Source of the DNA: Zymoseptoria tritici IPO323
Lineage: Eukaryota > Ascomycota > Dothideomycetes > Mycosphaerellales > Mycosphaerellaceae
Reading direction: 5' to 3'
DNA: 64,000 nt
Assembly (NCBI RefSeq): GCF_000219625.1
Contig: NC_018218.1
Location: 4,898,001-4,962,000, forward strand
The translations under genes were made by a program, and so were the position numbers. Positions 10,212 through 22,046 of this stretch are shown here, one piece after another. Below the pieces are notes generated by a model that had not been told where the DNA came from, made no database searches, and worked only from the letters and a program-made list of their open reading frames with translations. Numbering within the stretch: the stretch's first letter is position 1; each line of letters opens with the position of its first letter.

Positions 10212-11113
10212 ATGTCTTCCGCTGCCGCGGCCCTCGTGCGCAACGATTACGCTAAAAAGGTCCGCAACGGGGCTTTTAACTACAATCCGTGCTTTAATTG
10301 CATTAAAGACATTAAGCTAAATAAAGACTTAACTAAACTGTGCTAGTTAGCGTTAGAGAAGCCTATTAAGGGCATTACTACCAAATGCGCCGGCTGTCTA
10401 GACGACAGAAATGCCGATTGCTTCTAGGTAGGATATTTCTGGACTGTTCTAGAGTCTTCTAGATCTAGGCTAACCCTAAATAGCTCCCTCCGGCCTATAA
10501 GGACGAGTAGGATACTATTAATACCTAGATTTAAGCAGAGTACGCTAATCCGGTAGTAAACGCGGACAACAGGAAGAAGTTAAGGAGCAAGGTGCTCCTA
10601 TTTGCTAGTTCGATTAAGTTATATATGCCGTTCTAGCTTATTTTAGACTAGTATGCTAACAGTTGGCGCCTTAGGGAGCTTAGAAACAGCGTTCGCGGCC
10701 CGGAGGGTCTTACTTTGCACTAGGGTACCCGCGAGTAGGACACGACGGGTTAAAAGGTTAAGAAGCGGGACAGGTCGGCTGCTACTTATATAGAGAAGGC
10801 CGTAAGTATACCGTTCTAGCGCATTTTAGGCTATGCTAACGCTAGGATGTAGGAGCAGGCTGCTACTAGGACCCCGAGGGCTAAGAGAAGCCGCCTAATT
10901 AATCTAAAGGGCGCTATTACGGTCTAGTCGTTAACAGACAAGCTTAATAAGTACAAGACTGCCTTATATCGCAATAGTAAGGCCCTAGAGAGGTTTAATT
11001 CGTACGCTAGGGGTACGGGAAAGACTAATAGGGAGGCGTTAAAGGCTTTAGTAAGTACTACGGCCGCTTAGGAGCGTAGAGAGGACGCTTCGGACGAGGA
11101 TAGCAATAATTAA
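10212..11113 (+). pseudogene. Antisense accessory ORF of the Gypsy element, zinc-finger-like, RIP-damaged
   Basis: I do not recognise this protein. It runs opposite to gag-pol, between the pol end and the 3' LTR. Exons 10212-10427 and 10484-11113 are joined across a 56-bp intron (GTAGGA donor, GGCTAAC branch, ATAG acceptor); 282 codons in one frame. The only interruptions are 14 stops, 12 TAG and 2 TAA, all explained by CAG, TGG or CAA mutated by RIP. The N-terminus starts MSSAAAALVRNDYAKKVRNG; then CFNC, a Cys 15-20 residues later, and KCAGCLDDRNADC suggest a zinc-binding module. The middle is basic, and the C-terminus is acidic (EDASDEDSNN). The long single-frame coherence argues that it was once a real gene. 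Confidence 0.6.
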
Positions 11114-11339
11114 GCCGGTTTGGTCTAGTTAGCTCTAGCAGTATATAGGGTATAACAGATAACGCTATTACGCAGAGTAATAGGGCCCTTTTAAGTTATA
11201 ATAGCGCAGAATAGCTTAACGTAGGCTAGAATAGTCCAGAATAGAAAGCCTTAACGCCTAAATAAAATCCCTAGAATTATTAAAAATGTTAAAGTCTAAT
11301 ATTATAAAGCAAAAAGGATTAAAAAATTAACTAAGGGGG

Positions 11340-14300
11340 TTAGCGTTTTTTCTGGAATTTACCGCGCGCAGTTAGTCCTTTCTAGCCTATTCTACGCCGG
11401 TAGGCCCGCATTACTGCCGGGCTAATGTTAACTACTGTTTCCTAGGAGTTCTCGGACTAGTCGTAGTCTTTCCACTTAATAAGGTACTCCCGATTGTTTA
11501 GTTCGTCTATACGTTCGGCTAGAATAGCCTCGACTTCGTATTTATTATCCTCTCCTACGTCGTATCGCATTATCCTGTCCTGTTTGCGACTAAACTAGTC
11601 CGGGATAGATAGTTCTAGTAGAGAAACATAGAAGGTTAGGTAGATCTTTAGTAAGTCTAGTAGATTAAGCATATATGCAACGCGGTTAATAACCGCTTTT
11701 ACCTTATAAGGTCTAATGTATTTATAATTAAGCTTCGCTGAAGGTCTTAATAACCTAATGTTGCGTATGTTAAGGTAGACTTCGTCTCTAACGTTAAAGG
11801 AGATATCCTTCCTATGCTCGTTCGCCTACTTAGCTATTTGCTTCTTTGTTTTAGCTAGTCTAACCCGTAGTTTCTTCTAGTTAGAGATAACGCGGTCCGC
11901 AAGTTGTGCGGCGAACGGGGCTTCTCGTCTATCCTAGCGTAGTCTAGGCTAGTAGCACTGCCGAGGGTCCTATGTCGTATACGCCTAGAATAGCGTAACC
12001 CCTGTTGCGGAGTATACGCTGTTATTATACGAGAATTCCGCGGTAGAAAGTAGGGAGGCCTAGTTGTCCTGTTTATAGTTGTAGTATATGCGAAGATACT
12101 GCTCTAGCGTCTGGTTTTGGCGCTCTGTTTGCCTGTCTATTTAAGGGTAGAACGCTGTACTTAGTTTCCGGCGTATACTAAGGCAGAAACAGAACGTGCT
12201 CTAGAATTTTAAGGTTAGGATAGGCCCTCGATCCGACGTAATCGTAGCTAGTGCGCTATAGAGTCGTACGACTTCCCTTATAAATACCTCTGCGAGCTCT
12301 GCTGCGGTAATCGTCTTCTTGCATAGCGCATAATAAACTATTTTAGTGTATCTGTCTACGATTACTAGGATTAAGTCGTAAGCCTAGCCTAGAAGCATGC
12401 TAGGTAGTAGGTCCGTTATAAAGTCTAGCGTTACATCCTCTTATAGTATAAGCGATAGTAGCTCTGCGTATAGCAATCCGTAAGGTTTATGCCGCCGTAG
12501 CTTTGCCCTGCTGCACGCTTAACACGTTCGTGTGTAGTCCTTAACGTATTTCCTTATTTTAGGCTAGTAGAAACTCCTTTGTAGAAGTTCGAGCGTTTAA
12601 GAGAAGCCGAAGTGCCCTACTATAGGGTCGTCGTAGCATTCCTAGAGCAGTTAGAGTCTTATACTTCCTTTAGGTACGTAGGCCTTGCCGTCTATATACG
12701 CGACTCTATCCTCGTTAGTCTATTAATCTGCCTAGAAAGCAGGTTCCGCTTAGTCCTTCTCCTTATTAATCCTGTTAGAGGTCGGATCTTTTAAAAGGGC
12801 GCGTTTTAGGCGCGTTTTTAGGTCTAGGGCGTCCTTTACTGCCCCTACGTGCCTTACTAGTCTATTATAGTCTAGATGCGGTTAGAATGCCGTCTAGAGG
12901 AGCCGCAAGCTTGTAGACGACTCTTCGTCTATAGCCTACCGTCTAGAGTAGTCCTTATCCGTAAGGTCGGGCCTTCTACTTAGTGCATCCGCCGCCCTAT
13001 TAGCCTTACCGGGTCTATAAATAGTCCTAAAGTCGATCTACGACAACTACTCGGCCTATCTAACCTGCCGCCTAGACAAGGTCTTAGTCGTTATAAGAGT
13101 TTGTAGGTTTGTATAATCTATTAGTAGTTCGACCTAGTGTCGAGCCCCCTCTAGGTATTGTCTAAAGTACTTAAAGGAGTCTACGACTGCTAACAGCTTA
13201 GCGTCTTCCGTAACGTAGTTCCGTTCTACTGCGATTATCTTTCGTAAGAAGTATAATATAGGGAACTACTACGTCTTGCCGTAGTCTTCGTATAGTTAGC
13301 TTAGAATGCCCGAGATTGCCTCGCCTAAGGCGTCGGTTTCTACCCTATAGGGCAGTTTTAGGTTAAAATAGTGTAGGATAGGGGCTTCCGAGAACCTTTT
13401 CCGCAATTTGTTAAAGGAAAGCATAGCTTGCTCGTCGAGCTCTAAGTATACTCGTTCCTTCTTACGTTAGTTTACTGCCTTTTTCCCCTCCGTATAGCGG
13501 TTAAGTGCTATAGCGAGGCGTAAGAAACCCTTAATAAAGCGCCTATAGTAGTTCGCGAAGCTAATAAAGACCCTGATGTTATATATTAACTAGGGAAGTA
13601 GCTACTCCTGGACCGATCTAACCCGTTCTAGGTCGATCTCTAGCCTATTACGTATAATAACGTACCCGAGGTAGTCGACGCGGTCCTTATAGAAATCGCA
13701 CTTAGACAGGTTAGCGTACAACTTATGTTTCTAGAGGCGCTCTAGCACCTCCTAGACGTAGCCCTCGTGCTCCTTTACCGTTTTAGAGTATATAAGGATG
13801 TTGTTAAGGTAAACGACGCAGAATACGTCGATTAGCCCTACTAACGCGCTGTTAATAAAGTTTTAGAACACCGCGGGGGCATTGTAGAGCCCGAAGGGCA
13901 TTACGGTATATTCGAAATAGCCGTATCTAGTCTAGAAGGCTATCTTCTACTCGTCGCCTTCCCGGATATAGACACGGTAGTACGCGTAGCGGAGGTCTAT
14001 CTTCGTAAAGTACCTAGCGCTAGCTAGCTAGTCTATTAACTCGGAAATTAAGGGAAGACCCCCCCTATTCTTTATTATAACCGCATTTAGGCCGCGGTAG
14101 TCGACATAGAGGCGGAGTGTGTTATCCTTTTTCCTCGCGAAAAGGATTAGCGCGCCTGCTAAGGATGTCGAGCGGCGAATAAAGCTACTCTTTAGATGTT
14201 TAGGGAGCTACTTGCGTATTGCATCTATCTCTACCTCCGACAAAGCGTATATAGGGCTAAATAGGACCCTTGCTCCTTTAACTAGGTCGATCCTAAGATC

Positions 14301-15595
14301 GTACGGTCTATACGGTACTAACTTGCTAGCTAACTCCTCCGAAAAGATATCGGAGAAGTTAGAGTACGCTGTTAGGATACTATTCTAGTCTAGTTCGAGT
14401 CTATCCTCGACCTCTTAGATTAATATAACGTAAAGAGCTGCCTCGACTTTACTAAGACACTCCTAGTAGAACCTATCTAGGGACACTACCGCTATCGCTT
14501 AACGCTTTTAAGGTTTCTGCCTTTAGAAGACCTTCTTTAGAGTAAAGTTAATACCCGGGTTGTACTTCTCGAGCTAGGGTATGCCGAGTACGACTTCGAA
14601 ACTGTAGATACGTCCTACCTTAAACGTGTCTACGCACCCCTGCGCCTTGCTAAAGGTATCTATAGCCTTATAGGAGTTTCTCGTTTCTCTAAAGACCTAT
14701 AGGCTCTAGCTATTTAGAGTTAGGTACTTTGTCTAGGTAGACGGCTTAGAAACTGTCTACCCTATTTCCTTTACTAGCATAGAATCGCAGAAGTTGTCCT
14801 AGGCGCCGCTATTAATTAGGCCCCGGACCTTTCTAGACTCCCCTAGGCCGTTTAGCGTTAACTCGACGCTAATTAGGCGCCCTTGCTAGGCGCGGCGCTT
14901 TCCTAGCTTAGCCGAGCGCCGCTAATCCTTATTATAGAGGACTTGGCCTACCTAAGTAATAGCGTCTACTTAGGGGGCGTCTCTTTCCCCGAATCCTTCT
15001 ATAGGTGCTAGTTAGTGTAGTCGCGGCGGATATGCCCGACCTGTTAGTATCCGTAGTACGTAGCCTTAAAGGGGGCCTTTAGGTTCTGTTCGCTATTACT
15101 AGTCCTTGCCTTCTTACCGTCCGGAGCAGTAGAGCCGTCGCTAGGGCGCTTCTTCGCCTACTTAGCGGACCTTTTAGTAGCCTACCTCTTACGAGCCTCC
15201 TGTTTAAAGCCCTCGTTAGCATAGTAGGCCTTTTTAGCCCTCTCCTCGGCGTCTACTAGGTTTAGTAGGGCGGTAGGGTAGTTCGAGAGGCGGTTACGAA
15301 GGGTCTATAGAAGGGCGCTATAGAACCTAAGGATCTTCTTGCTATCGTCCCTTTTATCGAGCTCCTTCTAGAGTGTCTTTAGCTCCTCGAGGAGTTCTTC
15401 CGGTGTGCGGTTACCTAGGGTAATCTTTTTTAGCTTCTCGTAGGCCTTCTCGCGCCGTTCGGTCTCTATGCCTATCGAGTTAAGTATAACCTCCTTTATT
15501 ATAGACTAGGTTAGCTTAGACTAGTCGTTAAGGCCGTCGACGTAGCGTTCCTAGTAGTCTTGCTAAAGCTTTCCTATGTAGTCGGTAGTAAAGTC
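11340..15595 (-). pseudogene. Gypsy gag (C-terminal) and pol polyprotein, RIP-inactivated
   Basis: The minus strand reads, in order: gag C-terminus (EELLEELKTL near 15.4 kb) with a damaged CCHC knuckle near 15.05 kb (YYGYxQVGHIRRDY, all Cys turned to Tyr by TGC-to-TAC); RT with [16 protein letters not shown] near 14.1 kb and, near 13.8 kb, YLNNILIYSKTVKEH, where the catalytic YLDD has become YLNN; then KHKLYANLSKCDFYKDRVDY. The RNase H region follows, then integrase with its HHCC remnant near 12.5 kb, and finally a chromodomain (YEVEAILAERIDELNNREYL, IKWKDYD) near 11.55-11.45 kb. Chromodomains steer such elements to heterochromatin. Most stops are TAG. The loss of both catalytic Asp residues shows that it is inactive. 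Confidence 0.88.
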
Positions 15596-15608
15596 GACCT
15601 TGCGGTCT
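15596..15608. repeat. LINE-B target-site duplication, left copy
   Basis: GACCTTGCGGTCT here and at 21196-21208. Rejoining at this 13-mer restores the Gypsy gag frame (..AEREDRKVDFTTDY..), which confirms the insertion. Confidence 0.9.
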
Positions 15609-15818
15609 GTTGTTTGTTTGTTTGTTTGTTCCATTTACGTCCTGTAGGAGTCTATGACTATGTAGGACGGCTGTCTCGCGACAGCAGTCTATCTATGTAC
15701 AATCGTTGTTCTCTCGTATCTCTTAACCTTAGGGAAAGACCCGTGCCTAGGATAGTAGCAAGCTAGTATCGAAGGACTTTAAAGAAAGACAAATAAGGAA
15801 AAGTAAAAGGAGTGTAGG

Positions 15819-18800
15819 CTAGACAGTCTCGTCTTCGCCTCTTGCTAGGTGCTAGGACCTAGAAGCAATCTTTGTATCCGAGAGAAAGGTAGTAAGGTGT
15901 TTCCGGAGTTCCTTATCTTCTACTATTTCTAGTAGAGATTGTGCTTGTCGTAGCGGTAGTAGCCTAAATACATTGTAGATAGGGCAGCTACATACGAGGT
16001 GTTCTGCTGTTTCTTGTCGTCCGCAAGGGCAGTCTGGCGTCGTTACGTGTCTAAAGCGATAGAGATAGGACTTTAGGTATCCGTGTCCTAATAGGATAGT
16101 ATAGAAGGCACTAGTTAAAGCGCGTCTTCCTCCTATTCTATATTTTCCTAGCGAGCTCTATAGAAATCGACTAAGGTAGCTATTTGTATTCCTAGGTACC
16201 TTATTAATCTCCCGTTATCTTGCTATTTCGTATCGGGTTTTCTAGACGCTAAAGAGATCGTCTTTTGCGTAGTTAGCCCTCTCGTGTTCTACGAAATGCT
16301 TGTATTGTCGGAGTCGATAACAGAGTAGTTGTATCTATGTTCTCTGTCGTTTTTGCAGAAGTATCTCTCTTAAGTCCTTGTGTCGGACTTCTCGCGTATC
16401 CGAAGGCGCGCTTTAGATAGCGAGTCTTACGGGGTGGTTTTCGGGTAGCTTTGCTGCGCGTAGAGAGTATAAAATTGACTATCTCTCTAGGCGTAGATCT
16501 AGGGGGAAGAGATTTGACTCTACTTCGGACAGGACGTTTGGGGCGGTACGGAAAACGCCTAGGATCTTCCTATACGCTTTACTTTGTAGAGATACTAGAG
16601 GTTTTATGCTCTTTTTCGACCGCCACCAAACCGGGGCCCCGTAGTCTGCTATTGTAGTAACGTAGGCTAGGTAGATCTTTCTTAACGATATAGAAGATAG
16701 ACCGCGTTCGGTATTTGCTAGTCTTTCTAATCGATAGAATGCTGCTTGTGCTTGTGCCGATCTTATTATAATGTGCTCCTTAAAGGTAAGACCGGCATCT
16801 AGCTAAATCCTAAGCTACCTTATTGCTTTCTTCGCCGGGCAAACAATATCGCCGTTTAGAAGAATTACTAGGCAATCGGACCCTTTCCCTTTCGAGAAGT
16901 ATACTAGGTCTGTCTTTGCTAGGTCGAAAGCAATCGAGTTCTTCTTTCCTAGGTCTATTAGCCTTCTTGCCTTACGTTCTAGTACCTTAGAGTTCTTCTT
17001 AAGGGACGTAGACGAGGTAGATAGTCTAATATCGTCGACGTAGGAACTAGGAGTAACTCCTTATAGCGAGAAGAATATGTCGCGCGTATAGATAAGAAAG
17101 AGGATAGGAGACATCGGGCTACCTTACGGAACGCCGATCTCTATATCCTAGAATTCCTGTATCTATCCGTCGAATGCTATTCGTAGGCGTCTATTACTTA
17201 TAAACGACTAAACCTAATGTATAAGGCTATACGGAAGCCTTAACTAGATTATTATTCTTAACAGTCGGTTCTTTATAACGTAGTTGTATGCTCCTCTTAC
17301 GTCGAGGAAGATAACCGAAGTCTTCTTTTTCTTTCTTCGATTCTCCTCGATTTCGTTCGTTAAGAGAAGTACCGTATCGATAGCCGATTTCTTCTTTCGC
17401 CCTCCTAACTACGAGTCGTGTAGAAGGGGCTTCGTCTCTACGATAATCCCTAGGCGTTTTGCGAGTATTCTCTCGCTAATCTTGCCGAGGTAGTTTAGGA
17501 GAGAGATAACTCGGTAGGCCTTAGGGACCGAATAGTCTAGTTTTCCCGGCTTTGCTAGAACTACGCCTGTCGCAACTTTCCAGCATCGGGGGTAGTGTCC
17601 TTCGTCGAGTAGCCTACTATATATACGTAGAAAGGTAATAGGAATAGCGCCGTACGCTTTACTAATAATAGCTTGCGTAATGCCGTCTAGGCCCGGCGTT
17701 TTTCCTTTTACTATCTTCGTGCTATAGGCGGCAGCGAGTTCCTCTTCGGTTAGCGTAGTCTAGCCCTAATCCCCGGCTGTATACGCTTCCTAACGGCTAG
17801 GTAGAGGTTCCTCGGTAGGAGGGCGCGGAAATAAGGCTTCGGAGAAGGCCTTATATTTCCCCTCGAAAGAATCTTCGTTGTTTATCGTAGGTATCTATCT
17901 TCGGCTGCTATTCCTAATATAGGACATAGCTTTAAAGATAGATTTCGAGTCTTCTTTTTCGAGGAAAGCGTTCTAGTAGTTCTTCTTAGCTGTTTTAATA
18001 GCTTGGAAGTACTTGTTTCTCGCTTTCGTATACGCCTCTTTCTCGTCTAGCGTCGGCGTATGTCCGCAGGTAAAGGTCTGTCTATATGTTCTAGACATTG
18101 TGCGGCGTAGCGTGCGTAGCTCTCTATTCTACTAAGGTTTTGCGCAGGCGTGTACTACTTTCTCTAGGATTGCTCCCCGCATCGATTCGGTAATATACGA
18201 GGTAAAGGAGTCTGCGATGTCGTCGAGGGAGTTCGTATAGTTAATAGACGTCGCCTTGCTTATTAGGAGATCTATAAACAGTTCCTAATCCGCGGAAGCT
18301 ATATCTAGAACTACTTTCTTCTATTAGGCTCGATCTTGCGCGCTAATAAGGTCTATAGATATAGCCTTATAGTCTGAGCCTGTCGGAATCGTTCTCTAGT
18401 CGATTTCTTTCGTAGATAAGGATCCTCTTGTAAACGTAAGGTCTAGGACCGACTCTGCGTCTAGGTGCGGCCTATAGAAGGTCCCGACACCTATTGTATT
18501 ACGTAGAGTAAAGCCCTAGTCTTCTATCCACTCTATAAATTCGCGGGCACTAGTAGTATCCTTTCCCCTCGGATCCTAGGACGGGTGTCTAAGGTTAAAG
18601 TCTCCTACTAGTAGAGTGTTTAGAAGGAACGTGTTGCGTAGAGAGTAGAGGCTTCTCTCTGTTGTTCGTCGGTTTTGCGGGTTCTCGGTATCTTAAAGGT
18701 CTTTCTCGTTATAAAGATTAACTATCTGGATCTTGTTACCCCTCTTATCTAAAATAACAAAGGAAAGTATGTCGCTATCGTCTAATAAAATAGGAGAGAT

Positions 18801-19110
18801 ATTAATGTTAAGTCTTATGCTAATATATAGTATTGTCCTTAGCCGGATCGTCGAATCCGTAGTCGTTAGGAATAGCTGGTTGTACTCCTAGTATGCGATA
18901 GATCTTGTCTCTTTGTAGCCTATTATCGGGTCTTCTATAGTCCACGGTTCCTAGACTAGTAGAAGGTCGGCTTTCTGCTTAACCGCGACGTCTAAGGTAG
19001 ACTCTGTAGCCTCGATAGATTAGTTAAGATTAACGTGGAAAATCCGTAGAGAGTGTTCTAATATGTAGAACGTTCTAGGGGCCTCCCTTTCTGTTGTATA
19101 CGATCCTTCG
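15819..19110 (-). pseudogene. LINE-B ORF2: endonuclease and reverse transcriptase
   Basis: The minus strand, with RIP stops, shows an AP-type (EEP) endonuclease from about 19.08 to 18.4 kb (NLNxSIEATESTLDVAVKQK, LLLVxEPW, and the metal-site motif LLVGDFNLRHPS). Reverse transcriptase follows, with GVPxGSPMSPILFLIYTRDI and SSYVDDI near 17.0-17.15 kb, so the YVDD active site survives. The C-terminus has CPCGRQETAEHLVCSCPIY near 16.0 kb, the usual LINE zinc motif. The stop is at 15819-15821; the start is uncertain. ORF2 nicks target DNA and primes reverse transcription from the element's own RNA. Confidence 0.85.
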
Positions 19111-20224
19111 CCTTCTCGACTCTTAGGCTGTCCGCGCCTACGTATAGACGGTTTTGAATAGCCCTTTTTGCCTCCTCCTCGGTAGCAAAACCTATTAGAA
19201 CTGTCGCCCTAGTAAGAGTCCTTCTTCTCTCTTCGTTTGTTAGCCAAATTAGGGTGCCTGCGAGTTTAAGACCTCTATTAAAGGTCTTAATTTCTCGTTA
19301 AATGTCCTATAGGCCTATTAGCGTGTTAAAGTTCGTAGTCGAGACGCCGTAGACTACGACCTTGTGCTAGAGAGAGTCCTCTATTACCTATGCCTCGCCT
19401 ACGATATCGGTAACCTTAGTAAGGCTATCGATCGTTCGTTAGCGGGCTTTCTCTGTTACAAAGTTTAGGACAATGTTGCCCCGAAACGATTTCTTTATTA
19501 TAAGGACGGCTAGCTCTTGGTCTTCGCCTTTAAGAGCGTTATTAATTTTGTCTCGGGTTGCGATCTAGTCGAGTTCCTTCTCTTTATCCTTTAGTACAAG
19601 GATAAGAGGCATCGGTTCTGCTTGTTCTTTCGGCTTGCTAGCCCTCCGGGAGACGGTCGTCTAACGTTGTTATTATTGTTGTTGTTGTTGTGTTGTCTTT
19701 GTTGTCGAGGAGGTAGAGGTAGAGGTATCGGATCTGCTATCTCCCTTAACAACGTCTACGAAAGTAGGCTTCTTTGCCTATGCTACTAGTTTCTTTGTTG
19801 TCGTTTCTAGGTTCGAGACTTACTTTGCGAGGATTTAGGACGTTATCCTAAAGTCTATACGCTCGGTAAAGTGCCGAAAGACTTCGAGAAGGTCGAGAAC
19901 CCGGGTTTGTTCTCCTGGAAACCCGACTAGATCCCCCGCCGCTTCGACTAGTAGCTGTCGGGCTTGTAGGATCTTCTCGTTCGCGGGCGTATAAGAGAGT
20001 GTTTGTTTCTTTCCGAGAGAAGGGCTACGAGTCGGGGAGATACTAAATTCGAAGGGGTTTTGCCTTTTCCTAGGTATAAAAGGAATGCCGGTTCTTTTTA
20101 GTAGTTCCTCCGGCAACGGCAGGGTTTTAAGAGACTTAAACGTAACTTCCTCGTCCCCTCTAGCCGTAGCTTTTAGAGTCTAAGGGGCTAAGCTTGCGTC
20201 TGTTATTTCCGTCTCGGTAGACAT
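19110..20224 (-). pseudogene. LINE-B ORF1: gag-like nucleic-acid-binding protein
   Basis: Starts MSTETEITDASLAP at 20224. After one TAG it continues through LPEELLKRTGIPFIPRKRQN, PFEFSISPTRSPSLGKKQ and NEKILQARQLLVEAAGDLVG. A CAA/CAG-rich stretch near 19.67-19.71 kb encodes polar repeats. Toward the 3' end, NEERRRTLTRATVLIGFATE and NRLYVGADSLRVEKA resemble the RNA-binding part of Tad ORF1 proteins. The exact end is uncertain because of RIP stops and possible overlap with ORF2. Confidence 0.65.
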
Positions 20225-21195
20225 TATCTTGTTGTTATTGTTTGTTGTTTAAAAAGAGGCTTAGCAGTCTTACGCTAAGAGGGCTGCTTGTTCGTCTCTA
20301 TTTCCAATCGCGTTCGGGTCCTAGCCTACTTGCGACACTAGGGCACTCTTCTCCCTACTATATAAAGTAGTATAGGAGAAGGTATACTTTAAAGAGGAGA
20401 GAAGAGATATATAAATATACCTCTACTTCTAGGAAGTACTTTAGCCTACAGTAACGTACGTCTTTATAGCAGGCTTTAGAGGCGTTCTGCGGGTAGCCGT
20501 AGCAGGTTCGGGACAACCTTTGTCTCTAGGGAAAGGTAGGCCTATACTCTATACAGAGTATCTAGCTATATAGCTAGTACTACTACTCTAATCCCTAGAG
20601 GTGCAAATTCGTCCTTACTAAACTATACTGCTCCTTTAGCTTCCTCTCTCGGCGGCGTAGGACAACAGGTAACTCTAGTGTAGAGAGAACTAAGTGTTTG
20701 TGTATATATATGTTTGTGTATCCTAGGAACACTGCTCTTGTTTGGCCTTTAGCTCTTTCAAAATTCGACCAAATTAGGCGTTTGATAGCTAGAATAAAAG
20801 CTCTCGTCGAGGGCTTTCAAACGGGCTACACGGCGTCCGAATCGGCGGCGTATTAGTTGTGTTGTAGTGTGTTGAAGTGTTATAGTACAGGTTGTGAACC
20901 TTCCTTGTGCAATGCCCTAAATAGGGAATGTTTCGAGTGTAGGGGAGGTAAGGTCGGAATAAGGTTTCGGAGGTGGGGGCCAAATTCCGGAGTTCAGGGT
21001 CCAGCGTCCTTAAAAATTTGCACCCCAAAGGGGGCAACAAGGTGAATCTTTGAACTCTAGTAGCGGCGTAGGTTTTAAGGGCAGCGGGGTGAATGCGGGT
21101 TCGTTAGAACGGCCTTGATAAGGGCTTTCGAATGGTGCGTGTTTGGTGATGATCGGGTCAATATTGGGTGTGCAATGGAAGTGCGGATGTCGATG
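20225..21195 (-). other. LINE-B 5' leader, partly spared by RIP
   Basis: No protein recognised. The outer 450 bp (about 20.76-21.195 kb) keeps many CpA/TpG dinucleotides (for instance the CA-rich run revealed by GTGTTGTAGTGTGTTGAAGT at 20859-20878) and few TAG triplets, unlike the rest of the nest. The inner part near 20.3-20.6 kb looks like the mutated remainder. Confidence 0.5.
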
Positions 21196-21208
21196 GACCT
21201 TGCGGTCT
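21196..21208. repeat. LINE-B target-site duplication, right copy
   Basis: Second copy of GACCTTGCGGTCT, identical to 15596-15608. Confidence 0.9.
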
Positions 21209-21690
21209 TCGCGTTCGGCGAATCCTTCGTATCGTCTAAAGGCTCTTTTAAGGGCTCGGACCTAGTCGTCGTAGCTTGTACGCGACTTACCTTTAAAGAC
21301 TAATAGCTCCTTTAACTTAGGGAGGTTATCCCTCGTTTTAGTATGCTAGTTAGGTTCGGAGAAGAGGTAGCGGAGGGTAGCCGTCCTTAGGTTCCCTTCT
21401 AGCGTAGGATAGTCTAGTTCGGCACGGAGTTCCTTAATCTTCTGCTAAAGGGTTAAGAACTCGAAGGTAGCGCGGGCGACTTCGTTGTCGTACTCCTAGG
21501 TAGCCCTTTCTTCCGCGGTCTCTCCCGAGCTAGGCTAGTTAAGAAGGTTAACGTCCTATAGCTAACTAGTAGGCGTAGCCGATAGCTCCGTAGAGGAAGC
21601 GCTCGCCTACTATCGGGCGGAGGTATTAGGAAGGGAATCGTCCTAACGATAGGTAACCTTTAGAGCTATGTCGGTAGTTTTTAGTATAGT
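21209..21690 (-). pseudogene. Gypsy gag, N-terminal part
   Basis: Minus strand, RIP-damaged: FLTLxQKIKELRAELDYP, then TRDNLPKLKELLVFKGKSR and RALKRAFRRYEGFAERED, typical of the retrotransposon gag core. Coding stops at the LINE-B duplication and resumes at 15608. The probable start codon near 21.68 kb reads ATA, probably an ATG hit by RIP. Confidence 0.75.
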
Positions 21691-21717
21691 TGTACAGTTG
21701 TTTTTAATCGAATTAAA

Positions 21718-22046
21718 TGTTAGAAGCACCTCGAGAGGGAATATAGGCTTACACCGAAAACAAATAGTTATAGAATGTAATAAGTCGATTCGATAAGGAA
21801 GGGAATAGATAAGAGCGTCCCCCGAGGCTATATACCCGCCCTTCGTATTACTAAATACGTCCCTCCGCCTAGACTAGGCACCGGTCGCAGTCTAACGTCC
21901 GCTTAGGGGCTATCGTACGCCTGTAAGGTTCGTCCCTCTACAGGATGTCCTAGTCTAGGCTAGATAAGATAGCACCGGTAATCTATAGTGCTAGGATAGT
22001 CCAGGTTAGGACAGGTAGGGGGCGTTATCGTGAGGGTGTCCTTACA
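21718..22046 (-). repeat. Gypsy 5' LTR
   Basis: 329 bp; pairs with 9647-9975. It is followed on its right by the TATAG duplication at 22047-22051. Confidence 0.92.

Larger units (their letters stand above)
15609..21195 (-). mobile_element. Full-length Tad-like LINE (LINE-B) inside Gypsy gag
   Basis: A 5.6-kb non-LTR retrotransposon on the minus strand, with a TTTG-repeat tail (CAAA on its own strand) at 15609-15631 and a 13-bp target duplication on each side. It has a 3' UTR, ORF2 with endonuclease and reverse transcriptase, ORF1, and about 970 bp of 5' leader. The order and the C-terminal CCHC-type zinc motif fit the Tad clade of fungal LINEs. It is the youngest insertion of the nest, yet its ORFs also carry RIP stops. 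Confidence 0.88.
9647..22046 (-). mobile_element. Ty3/Gypsy chromovirus inserted in LINE-A, carrying an antisense extra ORF and a nested LINE
   Basis: Flanked by the 5-bp duplication TATAG (9642-9646 and 22047-22051) and by 329-bp LTRs starting TGTTAGAAGC and ending CCTTACA. Gag and pol run on the minus strand: gag near 21.7-21.2 kb and 15.6-15.0 kb (split by LINE-B), protease about 14.6 kb, RT 14.1-13.7 kb, RNase H about 13.1 kb, integrase about 12.5 kb, and a chromodomain at about 11.6-11.4 kb. Between the pol 3' end and the left LTR lies a plus-strand reading frame (10212-11113). Without LINE-B the element is about 6.8 kb. Every coding part has RIP stops. Confidence 0.9.

Noticed and set aside
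12612..18000. Plus-strand frames of 60-90 codons across the Gypsy and LINE-B regions
   Set aside because: They are shadows of minus-strand pol genes; RIP has removed stops on the opposite strand by chance.
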